Translations under genes and position numbers: made by a program
Shown here: in pieces, positions 44,455 through 53,266 of the stretch
How the letters are laid out: every line of letters starts with the position of its first letter
How positions within the stretch are numbered: the first letter of the stretch is position 1
The notes under the pieces: generated by a model
Seen by the model: only the letters and a program-made list of their open reading frames with translations
Databases searched by the model: none
Told to the model about the DNA's origin: nothing
Source: Silicimonas sp.
GTDB taxonomy: Bacteria > Pseudomonadota > Alphaproteobacteria > Rhodobacterales > Rhodobacteraceae
Assembly: GCA_022824525.1 (NCBI GenBank)
Contig: JAJDZT010000097.1
Coordinates: 36,384-100,383 of the forward strand
Reading direction: 5' to 3'
DNA: 64,000 nt

Positions 44455-45525
44455 ATGACTGGACTGAACAGACGATCTCTTCTGAAAACCGGCGCGGCTG
44501 CCGTTGCGGCTTCAAGCCTCGGTGCACCGCTGATCGCGCAAAGCCGCAGCCTCAAGATCGGCTCCTATGGCGGCTATTTCGAGAACAGCTTCAAGGAACA
44601 TGTCTATCCGCTTTTCACGGAGGCGACGGGCATTGAAGTGGAAAGCGTCACACAGCCGAACTCGACCGACTGGCTTGTGACCATGCAGCAGGCGACCGCT
44701 GCCGGAAATGTGCCGGCAGATCTGTCGCTTTACGCCCGCGACACGCTGATCAAGGCGAGCCGGATTGGCGGGCTGTTGGCGCCGCTTGATCTGACGAAGA
44801 TGCCGGCGACATCGAACCTTGATGGATACTTCGTGTTCGAAGCCTCCGAAGGCCCGCTGGGCGTCGGCGCAATGAGCTGGTTTACGGCAATGGTGATCAA
44901 TCCGGGCGAAGTTGAAGCACCGGAGAGCTGGGCAGAGTTCTGGGACAACAGCACGTACGACCAGTCGCTTGGGCTTTCGCGGAATTACAATTCTCAGTTC
45001 CTCGACATCATCGCGGCCACGTTCTTCGAAGGCGAAGCGACGTTTGCGACGGAAGACGGCATCCTCGCGCTGATCGAGAAGGCGGCAGAAATCAAGCCGA
45101 ACGTGGCGCTCTGGTGGTCAGCGGAAAGCCAGATGGAACAATCGATGAAGAACGGCGACGTGATCGGCGGGCAGTACTATCTCGACGTGGCCAACCTGAT
45201 GATGGCCGACGGCTTCCCGATCCAGCCGATCTTCCCGAAGGAAGGCAACCCGCAGGATTACGGGTCGTGGTGCCTGTCGGCAATCTCCGACAAGACGGAC
45301 GAAGCGGCGGAGTTCATCAACTTCTCCTCCGATCCGGCGACGCAAGCGCTGATGAGCCGGAAGATCGGAACCGCACCTCTGGTCGACAAGTCGAAGACGG
45401 ATCTGACGGATGAGGAGTTCACCTTCGTTTCTGGAACGCCCTCGATCAAACCGGCCTATGAGGCCTATCTCGACAAGGAAACCTTCATCAAGGAGAGCTG
45501 GGACAAGATGCTCGCCGGAGCCTGA
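44455..45525 (+). CDS. ABC transporter substrate-binding protein (spermidine/putrescine type), Tat-exported
   Basis: 356 residues. The N terminus has a twin-arginine signal (NRRSLLKTGAAAVAAS), then LKIGSYGGYFENSFKEHVYP, a family 1 binding protein of the PotD class. ATG 44455 with AAAGGAT upstream. Followed by the ATPase 8 bases later. Ligand not established; the class binds polyamines and related cations or small anions. Confidence 0.88.
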   Translation: MTGLNRRSLLKTGAAAVAASSLGAPLIAQSRSLKIGSYGGYFENSFKEHVYPLFTEATGIEVESVTQPNSTDWLVTMQQATAAGNVPADLSLYARDTLIKASRIGGLLAPLDLTKMPATSNLDGYFVFEASEGPLGVGAMSWFTAMVINPGEVEAPESWAEFWDNSTYDQSLGLSRNYNSQFLDIIAATFFEGEATFATEDGILALIEKAAEIKPNVALWWSAESQMEQSMKNGDVIGGQYYLDVANLMMADGFPIQPIFPKEGNPQDYGSWCLSAISDKTDEAAEFINFSSDPATQALMSRKIGTAPLVDKSKTDLTDEEFTFVSGTPSIKPAYEAYLDKETFIKESWDKMLAGA

Positions 45526-45533
45526 GGCGAAAC

Positions 45534-46598
45534 ATGTCCGGCCTTCATCTGAAAGGCATTTCGAAATCGTTCGGCGGCACACGTGCCGTCGAACCCACCG
45601 ACCTGACTTTTGCGGAAGGAGAACTGACCGCGCTGCTCGGGCCGTCCGGCTGTGGGAAAACCACTCTTCTGAGGATGATTGCGGGGCTGGAGGCACCGTC
45701 GACCGGTTCCATTCTTCTGTCGGGACGGAACATCACCGAGCTTCCTGCGCACAAGCGCAAATTCGGTATGGTTTTCCAAAGCTTCGCACTGTTCCCTCAT
45801 CTGACGGTGCGGGACAACGTGGCGTATTCGCTGGCCATCTCAGGCACGCCGCGTGGCGACGCGGCGCGGAAGGCTGATGAGCTTCTCGACCTCGTGCAGC
45901 TTGGCGGTTTCGGGGACCGCAGGATCGGTGAACTTTCCGGCGGTCAGCGGCAGCGGGTCGCCATCGCCCGGGCGCTGGCGCAGGAGCCGGATGTCTTCCT
46001 GCTGGATGAGCCGATGTCGGCGCTTGATGCCAAGCTGCGGGAAGAAATGCAGGTGGAGTTGCGGCTGCTTCAGCAACGCCTCGGCATCACCACCATCGTC
46101 GTCACGCATGACCAGCGCGAAGCGATGACCATGGCCGACAGCATCGTCGTGATGTCAAACGGGCGGGTGGAGCAGATGGGCTCCCCGCAGGATATCTATC
46201 ACCGTCCTGAAAATGCTTTCGTGGCCGACTTTATCGGCAAGGCGAATTTCTTTGACGGGATTGTGCGGTCAGACGGCATTGATGTGGGCGGTGCGATGCT
46301 GACTGCGCCTGCCGAATACCTGAAGGGGTCGCCCGTGCGGGTTGCAATCCGGCCGGAGCGCGCCTGCCTCGACACAGAGCCGGGGCCGAACCGGGTGGCG
46401 GCGAATGTGACCTTCGTGCGCGATCTGGGACCGGTGCGGGAATATCACCTGAAGACCGATCTTGGTCCGGTGATCGTGGAATATGCGCTTGGCGAAGGTG
46501 AGCTTGCCCTGAAGGCGGGCGACACGTGCGAGGTGCGGCTGCCACCGGACGCGCTGCATGTCTTCCCGGCCGACCCACCTGCGATGGCAGCAGAATGA
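45534..46598 (+). CDS. ABC transporter ATP-binding protein (PotA-like)
   Basis: 354 residues. Walker A GPSGCGKTT, signature LSGGQRQRVAIARAL, Walker B VFLLDEPMSALDAK, switch H in VTHDQREA. The C-terminal TOBE-type regulatory domain (about 270-345) marks the PotA/MalK class. Overlaps the next permease (ATGA). Confidence 0.92.
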   Translation: MSGLHLKGISKSFGGTRAVEPTDLTFAEGELTALLGPSGCGKTTLLRMIAGLEAPSTGSILLSGRNITELPAHKRKFGMVFQSFALFPHLTVRDNVAYSLAISGTPRGDAARKADELLDLVQLGGFGDRRIGELSGGQRQRVAIARALAQEPDVFLLDEPMSALDAKLREEMQVELRLLQQRLGITTIVVTHDQREAMTMADSIVVMSNGRVEQMGSPQDIYHRPENAFVADFIGKANFFDGIVRSDGIDVGGAMLTAPAEYLKGSPVRVAIRPERACLDTEPGPNRVAANVTFVRDLGPVREYHLKTDLGPVIVEYALGEGELALKAGDTCEVRLPPDALHVFPADPPAMAAE

Positions 46599-47578
46599 CG
46601 GTTGCTGAAAGCCTCTCCGAGGTCGCGGAGGAGACCACGGCTTCCCATCGTGCAAGTTTTCGGTGGCAAACCGTTTTGCCATGGGCGCTTGCCGCAGTGA
46701 TCATCGTGCTCTGCCTCGTGCCGTTCTTCCTCGTGATCGCGATTTCCTTCGGGCGGAAGATCGAGGGGGCGGCCTGGGTCTGGGATTTCACGTTCGAGAA
46801 TTACCAGCGGTTTTTCGTGGGCACGCTGTGGCCGGACGAGGTGACATTCCTTTACCTGCAACAGCTTGGCTATTCGTTCTGGTACGCAGTGATCGCATCC
46901 TTGCTCGCCGTGATGACCGCCCTGCCCTTCACGCTGTTGCTGACGCGCCTGTCGCGAAAAGCGCAAGCGGCGTGGCTGGTGTTCATCCTGTCGTCACTTT
47001 CGCTTTCCGAGGTCTTCATCGTGATGGGGTGGGACATTCTGCTGTCGAACAATTCGGGCCTGCCCGCTTTGTTCAAATCAACCGGGCTGACGCAGTGGCT
47101 GAAGGACATGGGCTGGTTCCAGGTGTTGCGCGACTGGGGGTTGGCGAACCCGCGGAACGTGAAGTTCAAGACCAGCGAATTCGCGACCATCCTGACAATG
47201 AGCTACCTTGTCTGGCCCTACGCCGTGATCCTGCTTTACCCCGCCCTGTCCCGCATGGACCCATCCTTGAGCGAAGCGGCGCGGACAATGGGGGCCTCCA
47301 CCTCCCAGGTCATCCGGACGGTGATCCTGCCATCGGTGCGCTTGCCGCTTGTGGGCACATCGCTTTTGCTCTTTGTCTTCTTGCTCGGCACTTACGTCGC
47401 CGTCACGGTCTTTGCCGACCCCGCCAAGCACACGACGGCAGTGGCGATCTACACCAATATTCGTGGTGCAAACCTGAACGCACCGTTTGGTGCGACCCAA
47501 GCCGTGATCCTGCTGGTCTCGGCAAGCATCTGTCTGACACTCGGGCACATGCTGAACCGCTGGGCGGAGGCGCGATGA
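46595..47578 (+). CDS. ABC transporter permease, first subunit (PotB-like)
   Basis: 327 residues, six helices with an EAA loop (SEAARTMGASTSQVIRTVILP). A long external loop (about 75 residues, VWDFTFENYQRFF) follows helix one. Start ATG 46595 overlaps the ATPase stop. Overlaps the second permease as ATGA at 47575. Confidence 0.9.
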   Translation: MTVAESLSEVAEETTASHRASFRWQTVLPWALAAVIIVLCLVPFFLVIAISFGRKIEGAAWVWDFTFENYQRFFVGTLWPDEVTFLYLQQLGYSFWYAVIASLLAVMTALPFTLLLTRLSRKAQAAWLVFILSSLSLSEVFIVMGWDILLSNNSGLPALFKSTGLTQWLKDMGWFQVLRDWGLANPRNVKFKTSEFATILTMSYLVWPYAVILLYPALSRMDPSLSEAARTMGASTSQVIRTVILPSVRLPLVGTSLLLFVFLLGTYVAVTVFADPAKHTTAVAIYTNIRGANLNAPFGATQAVILLVSASICLTLGHMLNRWAEAR

Positions 47579-48372
47579 AGACGCTCGGCCATCTCTACAT
47601 GGCGCTTGCCGCCTTGGTGCTGGCACTGCCGATCGTCGTGGTGTGTGGGGCAGCCCTGAATGGCGGGCGGAGCATGTTCTTCCCGCCGCGCGACCCGACA
47701 CTTGCGCGGTTCGGGGAGTTCTTCGTGAGCGAACCGGTCTGGACAACGGCCCTCACCAATTCGGTGATCGTGGCCATTGGGGCTGCCACGCTTGCCGTAC
47801 TGATGGCATGGCCGGTGGCCTACATGCTTTGGTCGACGGGGTCGAAACTGTCGAAACTGCTTGCGGGGCTCGGCTCCCTGCCCTTTGCGGTGCCGCCGAT
47901 CGTGTTTGGCGTCGGCCTCGGGTTTTTCTGGGGCTTCCTTGGCGGCTTGGGTGATCTTTGGGCGGGCGTGGTGAGCCACGCCATTCTGTTGATGGCCCTG
48001 CCGCTGGTGACGATTTCCATCGGGCTGCAATCTATCGACCGCTCCCACCTCGATGCTGCCGCGACCATGGGCGCGACGGAGGCCATCGCCTTCCGCACCG
48101 TCGTGTTGCCGCAGACGGTGCCTTACACCATCTCCGGCTTTTTCTTCGTGCTGGTGCTGTCCTTCAACGAGTTCATTGTCATGTTTTTCGTCTCGGCCTC
48201 GTCATACGCGACCGTGACACTTCAAATCTTCAACTCGCTCCGGAACGGGTACACGCCGACAATGGCCGTGGCGGCGATCACGTTTATCGCCGTCTCCGTT
48301 CTGGTCTTTTCCGCCGTTGCCCGCTGGGGCGACCTGCCGCGCCTGATGGGCGCGGATCAATCAAGAAACTGA
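47575..48372 (+). CDS. ABC transporter permease, second subunit (PotC-like)
   Basis: 265 residues, six helices with the loop LDAAATMGATEAIAFRTVVLPQ. The start ATG 47575 overlaps the previous stop. A much longer open frame beginning at 46663 is mostly an out-of-frame shadow of permease one and is not used. Confidence 0.9.
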   Translation: MKTLGHLYMALAALVLALPIVVVCGAALNGGRSMFFPPRDPTLARFGEFFVSEPVWTTALTNSVIVAIGAATLAVLMAWPVAYMLWSTGSKLSKLLAGLGSLPFAVPPIVFGVGLGFFWGFLGGLGDLWAGVVSHAILLMALPLVTISIGLQSIDRSHLDAAATMGATEAIAFRTVVLPQTVPYTISGFFFVLVLSFNEFIVMFFVSASSYATVTLQIFNSLRNGYTPTMAVAAITFIAVSVLVFSAVARWGDLPRLMGADQSRN

Positions 48373-48384
48373 GGAGGAACCACA

Positions 48385-48999
48385 ATGGCCCGCCAACCTA
48401 CCATCGTTGGAAACGCGGTGTTGCTCGTGATCGATATTCAAAAGAGTGCCTTCATGGACGAGAAGGCCGGGATCCCCATCATGGAGGGCTATCGCGCAAA
48501 TATGGAACGCGCCCGGAGTGTCGTGGACGCTGCGCATGAGAACGGCATTCCGGTCGTCTTCATCCAGGAAATTCACCGTCGGGACATGGTTGATTACGGG
48601 CGCGAATTGGATGGATCGGAAGGCATCCACTGCATGGACGGCGAGCCGGGCACACCGGTTGCCTTTGAAGAGATGGGGCGGCAGCCCGGCGACTACTTCG
48701 TGCCCAAGCGGCGCTATTCCTGCTTCTTCGGGACAGAGATGGAGATTCTTCTCAAAGGACTGAAGGCCGATACGCTGATCATGGTGGGCGGCATGACGGA
48801 TGTCTGCGTGCACTACTCCTTCGTCGACGGGCACCAGCACGACTATTACTGCCGCGTGGTCAGCGATTGCGTGGGCGGCACTTCGCCCGAAGCCCACCAG
48901 GCGTCGCTCAACGCGATGGAGTATCTGCAGGAGGGTGCCGTATTGCCCGCGGACGAGATCATCGCGGCAATGGGAACGGCGCGCATGGCGGCAGAATGA
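48385..48999 (+). CDS. Cysteine hydrolase, isochorismatase-like family
   Basis: 204 residues. The catalytic triad of the family is visible: Asp in LVIDIQKSAF, Lys in VPKRRYSCFF, Cys in GGMTDVCVHYS. Family members hydrolyse amides (nicotinamidase, N-carbamoyl compounds) or vinyl ethers. GAGGAGGAA lies upstream. In the same run as the putative polyamine transporter, so it may act on the imported compound. Confidence 0.85.
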   Translation: MARQPTIVGNAVLLVIDIQKSAFMDEKAGIPIMEGYRANMERARSVVDAAHENGIPVVFIQEIHRRDMVDYGRELDGSEGIHCMDGEPGTPVAFEEMGRQPGDYFVPKRRYSCFFGTEMEILLKGLKADTLIMVGGMTDVCVHYSFVDGHQHDYYCRVVSDCVGGTSPEAHQASLNAMEYLQEGAVLPADEIIAAMGTARMAAE

Positions 49000-49742
49000 T
49001 TGGCATCGAGGACGTTCAGGGTCACTGGCAACGCGCATGGCTGAAGGCGCCTGATGCGGTCGATCATGACACTTGCGTGCACTGGATGCAGTGTGGATCG
49101 GTCTATGCGGATGTACGCATCCCGGCCGACCGACCGGACATCCGGGGCGCGCGCGCGTTAGACGAACTGTCGCCTGCCTGTCTGGCCAAGCTCATGGAGG
49201 CGGAAGGGTTCGCGGGTGAAATCACCCTTAGGGACGGCATTTGCACATGGGCCCGCGAGATCAACTGGCACGGCGTACCGGACGCTGTCGACGCGGGCGC
49301 GCTGACGTTTGATGAGGATGGCGCGCTTTATGAAACGGGTGCGCATGCCGACTATTCCGAGTTGTGGCACCGGATGCTGGATATGCCGGATGAGGGCATG
49401 CGACTGAACGGTGCCGGGGGCGAGGTCGCCTTCCTCGTGACCGTGGGCGTGCGGTTTGTCTTCGGGATCGGGCGGCCGGATGCGGATGCGACGGCATCGA
49501 TCCGCGCGGCCCTAGCCAAAGGCGAGCGCCCCGCAGGGCTTGAGGCACATTTTGGCCGGCTGCACACGCTCGGTCATTGGGAACGCGATATCGGCGTGGC
49601 CGACATGGCCACCAATCCGCTGATTGAAGGGACACCGATCCTGACGAGAACGGGGAACATCGTCTACCACAGCGTGGATTTTCACGGGAACCGCGCGGAT
49701 GTCTCGCTCTATCCGGCTATGGCGTGCCCTGACGCCGCATGA
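48996..49742 (+). CDS. Hypothetical protein, 248 residues
   Basis: No family recognised. The sequence is soluble and acidic (many Asp/Glu/Gly) with several His/Trp clusters (GHWQRAW, HWMQCGS, REINWHG, GHWERD) and no signal peptide. Coupled to the cysteine hydrolase (ATGA) and to the GFA gene (overlap at 49739), which argues for a shared pathway. The beta-rich appearance suggests a calycin- or lipocalin-like barrel, but that is a guess. Confidence 0.7.
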   Translation: MIGIEDVQGHWQRAWLKAPDAVDHDTCVHWMQCGSVYADVRIPADRPDIRGARALDELSPACLAKLMEAEGFAGEITLRDGICTWAREINWHGVPDAVDAGALTFDEDGALYETGAHADYSELWHRMLDMPDEGMRLNGAGGEVAFLVTVGVRFVFGIGRPDADATASIRAALAKGERPAGLEAHFGRLHTLGHWERDIGVADMATNPLIEGTPILTRTGNIVYHSVDFHGNRADVSLYPAMACPDAA

Positions 49743-50116
49743 CAACGAAGGGGGGCTGTCTGTGCGGGCATATCCGCTTCTCGATTTCGGCCCCCTTGGA
49801 GTTTCCGCACACCTGTTCCTGCACACAGTGCAGGCGGCATTCCGGTGCGTTGACAGTCAGTTGGGTTGAAGTCGCAAGCGACGCGGTGACCTGGACAGGA
49901 CCGGGCGGCGCGCCCGCGACGTTTCGATCCTCCGATCAATCGTCCCGCGCCTTTTGTCCGCAGTGTGGAAGCACGATCGGCGCCATCGACGACGCGCCCA
50001 TCATCGCATTTGCCTCGGGCGCATTGGATCGTCCCGCGGCGAAGGCGGCAAAGCCAATGGCGCACAGTCATCGATCAGCACGGCCGCGATGGTGGAAGAT
50101 CACGATCGCCGACTAA
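49739..50116 (+). CDS. GFA (glutathione-dependent formaldehyde-activating/CENP-V) family protein
   Basis: 125 residues. Zinc cysteines in GGCLCGHIRF, CSCTQCRRHSG and FCPQCGS give the full set of the GFA fold. Coupled to the preceding gene. Last gene of this operon; it converges with the MBL hydrolase and overlaps it by 4 bases. Confidence 0.88.
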   Translation: MTTKGGCLCGHIRFSISAPLEFPHTCSCTQCRRHSGALTVSWVEVASDAVTWTGPGGAPATFRSSDQSSRAFCPQCGSTIGAIDDAPIIAFASGALDRPAAKAAKPMAHSHRSARPRWWKITIAD

Positions 50117-50892
50117 GCCCAAAGCGCGAGGTAGTGGTCGCAGATTTCTCGGCAACGGTCGGGACCAAAGGCCGGGTCGTGGCCGCCGTAGACCGTTTTG
50201 ACAGGGAGCGCGCGAATGCGTTCCAGCGTAACCGTGTAGTCGGCAACACTCATGCCCGGCCCGTCGTAAAGCAGCGGTCCGTCGTAAATCGCGTCCGCGC
50301 CGAAGAGCGTCGCCGTCTCATGGTGCCAGAGGCCGACTTGCCCGGGCGAATGGCCGGGAAGATGCAGCACCTCGGCGGCCCAGTCACCAAGGTCGATCAT
50401 ATCCCCTTCGTCGACCAACTTCGTGGCCGGCGCGCCTTTCAGGTGGTAGCTCGATGGGTCGTAATCCGGCGCTGGCAGGGCATCGATCAGCAGTGGCCAG
50501 AGCGGCGGGTAGCCCGCATCGAGGAACAGCTTGCGGAAGGCGTCCGGGATGCCGCTGGTATCCAGACTGTAGGGTGTCGGATTGGCGAGTTCGTCCGCCT
50601 CCAGGGGATGGACGAGGCGCGTGTCGAATTCATGCGCAGCCCCGATGTGATCGACATGGGTGTGCGTGGAGAGAAGAATGAGCGGCTTTTCAGCATCGGC
50701 GCGCAAGGCATCGATTTCCGGCCGGAGCGGCGCCACGCCCATACCGCTGTCGATCACAAGGTCCGCATCGCGACCAAGGATCAGAAAGATATTGGCCGAA
50801 AAGATGGGATGCACATGCGGTTCGGTGAGAACGAAGGTACGCGCATCCAGCGACTCGGTTCTGTACCAGTGTTTGACGACGGGCAGTTCCAT
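50113..50892 (-). CDS. MBL-fold metallohydrolase
   Basis: About 259 residues. Metal motif STHTHVDHIGA (HxHxDH), then LPGHSPGQVGLW and FGADAIYDG, with late GGHDPAFG. Start uncertain: ATG 50892 (ELPVVKHWYR follows) fits homologous N termini, but an in-frame GTG at 50964 adds 24 residues. Neither has a strong ribosome site. Divergent from the guanidine-I riboswitch operon. Confidence 0.8.
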   Translation of the reverse strand: MELPVVKHWYRTESLDARTFVLTEPHVHPIFSANIFLILGRDADLVIDSGMGVAPLRPEIDALRADAEKPLILLSTHTHVDHIGAAHEFDTRLVHPLEADELANPTPYSLDTSGIPDAFRKLFLDAGYPPLWPLLIDALPAPDYDPSSYHLKGAPATKLVDEGDMIDLGDWAAEVLHLPGHSPGQVGLWHHETATLFGADAIYDGPLLYDGPGMSVADYTVTLERIRALPVKTVYGGHDPAFGPDRCREICDHYLALWA

Positions 50893-51059
50893 GAAGTGAT
50901 GTTTGCCAAGCGCGTTCGTCCGCGCAAGACAAGCTGCCGAAAAAATCATCACGTCACGTGTCACTGCCTATTTTTCGCACATTGATGTGCGTCTGCGCTG
51001 CAAATCCACGCGCAGAAGGCGGCTTTCGACGAGGCTTGCCCCATCATGAAACGCAGCAG

Positions 51060-51168
51060 GGCAACTAGGGTTCCGCCTCACCTCCTCCCTCAGAGGGTCT
51101 GGTCCGAGAGTTGCCACCGTGGCGGCAAATTCCGCCCCGGTACACGGCGGGACAAAATCCCGGGAGAG
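51060..51168 (+). promoter_or_regulatory. Guanidine-I (ykkC) riboswitch
   Basis: P1 is GGCAACT (51060-51066) with AGTTGCC (51109-51115). Between them the conserved CTAGGGTTCCG and CTGGTCCGAGAG segments flank a short hairpin. P2 is ACCGTGGCGG / CCGCCCCGGT, then the conserved ACACGGCGGGACAAAATC and CCGGGAGA. This is the full class I signature. Between it and the start codon CCCCCT (51211-51216) could pair with the SD AGGGGG (51250-51255), suggesting translational control. Confidence 0.92.
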
Positions 51169-51262
51169 TACTGCACTTTGGGGAGACCGATCTCTCGAGT
51201 TCCGCCTCGGCCCCCTCAAAATTTTCATCGTTTCCGGCGGGACGCTGCAAGGGGGACCACCC

Positions 51263-52321
51263 ATGTTTGCACTTCGCCATATCGCCGCAGGCGCAGCCGC
51301 GCTGTCGATCAGCCTCGCCGCCCCGGCCTTCGCGCAAGAAAAAACCGAGTTCCGTGTCGCCTGGTAGATCTATGTCGGCTGGATGCCCTGGGGCTATTTG
51401 GAAGAATCCGGCATCATGGACAAATGGGCCGAGAAATACGGCATCGATGTCGAGATCGTTCAGATCAACGACTACGTGGAATCGATCAACCAATACACGG
51501 CGGGCGCCTTTGACGGTGTCTCGGCCACGAATATGGACACGCTTTCCATTCCCTCCGGCGGCGGTGTGGATACGACGGCCCTCATCGTGGGTGACTTCTC
51601 GAACGGCAATGACGCGGTCATCATCAAGGGCGATGGAGAGTTGGCAGACCTTGCCGACAAGCCCGTGAACCTCGTCGAACTCTCGGTATCGCATTACCTT
51701 CTGGCGCGGGCGCTCGACAGCGTCGACCTGAAGGAAAGCGATCTGGCGAGCGTCATCAACACCTCCGACGCGGACATGATCGCGGCTTTCGCAACCGATG
51801 ATGTGGAAGCGGTCGTGACGTGGAATCCGCTGGTTTCGACCATTCTGGAAGACCCAAGCGCGAAGAAGCTGTTCGACAGTTCCGACATCCCCGGCGAGAT
51901 CATCGACCTGATGGTCGTGAACACCGAAACGCTGGAGGCCAATCCGAGTTTCGGCAAGGCCATGGCCGGAGCCTGGTATGAAGTGATGGGGCTTATGGCG
52001 GCCGGTGACGAGGCCGTGCTTACTGCGATGGCCGAAGCCTCCGGCACCGATCTGGAAGGCTACAAAGCGCAGCTTGCCTCGACCGAGATGTTCTATGATC
52101 CGGCGGACGCGGTGGCCTTTACCGAAAGCGCGGAATTGCCCGCGACGATGGTAAGCGTGGCCGAGTTTCTCTTCGACAAGGGCATCCTTGGCGAAGGTGC
52201 GCCCTCGCCCGATTTCGTGGGCGTAGCCTATCCCGACGGTTCGACCACGGGTGACGCGAACAACGTCAAGTTCCGGTTTGACACGACCTACATGCAAATG
52301 GCTGCGGACGGCGCGCTTTGA
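51263..52321 (+). pseudogene. Guanidine/urea-carboxylase-associated ABC substrate-binding protein with in-frame TAG
   Basis: 352 codons in one frame: Sec signal (IAAGAAALSISLAAPAFA), mature start KTEFRVAW, then TAG at 51365-51367 (codon 35) and continuation IYVGWMPWGYLEESGIMDKW through QINDYVESINQYTAGAF and on to a normal C terminus at 52321. The continuation matches binding proteins found near urea carboxylase and guanidine genes; relatives have a serine (often TCG) at the stop position. It is therefore a single-base nonsense change, a sequencing error or a suppressed codon. The downstream piece alone (from ATG 51383) lacks a signal. AGGGGG is the SD. Confidence 0.85.
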
Positions 52322-52353
52322 GCGGAACGCGCTGACCGAGGGAGGCAGGGCCT

Positions 52354-53166
52354 GTGAGGTTGATCAATCAGCAACCCGGTATCGTTCTCAGAACGGCACT
52401 TATGGCCCTGCCTTTCATCCTCGTATTCGTGGCCTATTCGATCGGATCCGAAATCCGTTTGGCCGCGAACCCCTCTGACAAGCTTCTTCCCGCTCCCTCC
52501 ACGATTGCAGCGACGGCAGAGCGCCTTTTCACGGAACCTGACCGGCGCTCCGAGAAAGTCCTGCTTTGGCACGATACCGGGGCAAGCCTGATGCGGCTTT
52601 TGCTGGGGGTCGGGATTTCGGCTGCACTGGCGACCAACATCGGACTTTTGATCGGTCTGCTGCCGCATGTTCGGGCGACACTGGCCGGGTTCGTGGCGGT
52701 TCTGTCGATGATCCCGCCACTCGCGGTTTTGCCGATCCTGTTTATCGTTTTCGGCCTGGGCGAAGTGTCCAAGGTCGTGCTGATCGTGGTCGGCATATTG
52801 CCGTTCCTGATCCGGGACCTGTCCGCGCGGGTGTTGGAGATCCCGCGCGAGATGATCGTGAAGGCAGAAACCCTTGGGGCATCCTCGCTGGTGATCGCGC
52901 TTCGCGTGGCCCTGCCCCAGCTTTTGCCACGCCTGATACAAGCCGTGCGACTGTCGCTTGGGCCTGCCTGGCTCTTCCTGATTGCGGCGGAGGCCATCGC
53001 CTCCGAACAGGGCCTCGGCTACCGCATCTTTCTGGTCCGCCGGTTTCTTGCGATGGATGTCATCCTGACCTACGTCATCTGGATCACCTTCATCGCGTTC
53101 ATGATGGATCTGGCGTTGCGCTGGATGTCGCGGCGCCTTTTCCCGTGGACGGAGGCGGGATTATGA
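52354..53166 (+). CDS. ABC transporter permease of the guanidine-I operon
   Basis: 270 residues, six helices with an EAA-like loop (AETLGASSLVIALRVALPQ), NitT/TauT/CmpB class. Start GTG 52354 with GGGAGG upstream. It follows the binding-protein frame by 32 bases. Its substrate, guanidine or a close relative, is inferred from the riboswitch and hydrolase. Confidence 0.88.
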   Translation: MRLINQQPGIVLRTALMALPFILVFVAYSIGSEIRLAANPSDKLLPAPSTIAATAERLFTEPDRRSEKVLLWHDTGASLMRLLLGVGISAALATNIGLLIGLLPHVRATLAGFVAVLSMIPPLAVLPILFIVFGLGEVSKVVLIVVGILPFLIRDLSARVLEIPREMIVKAETLGASSLVIALRVALPQLLPRLIQAVRLSLGPAWLFLIAAEAIASEQGLGYRIFLVRRFLAMDVILTYVIWITFIAFMMDLALRWMSRRLFPWTEAGL

Positions 53167-53170
53167 GGTG

Positions 53171-53250
53171 TTGCGCCCGGCGCGCGCCGGTCGCGGTGCC
53201 GGGGGGCGCTGCCCCCCGGACCCCCCGGGATATTTTCGGGCCGATAATGC
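53171..53250 (-). repeat. Dispersed intergenic hairpin repeat, copy D (reversed)
   Basis: Read on the minus strand: GCATTATCGGCCCGAAAATA, TCCCGGGGGGTCC, then stem GGGGGGC-AGC-GCCCCCC. Same family as A-C and E but inverted. It fills the gap between the permease and ATPase genes of the guanidine operon. Confidence 0.8.
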
Positions 53251-53266
53251 ACGCAGGGCCCCGCCC

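Noticed and set aside
46663..48372. A 569-codon frame that would fuse into the second permease
   Set aside because: Its first 300 codons are out of frame with permease one; the real start is ATG 47575.
51365..51367. TAG read as pyrrolysine
   Set aside because: No pyrrolysine machinery is expected in this group, and the family has serine at this position; a nonsense change or error is simpler.
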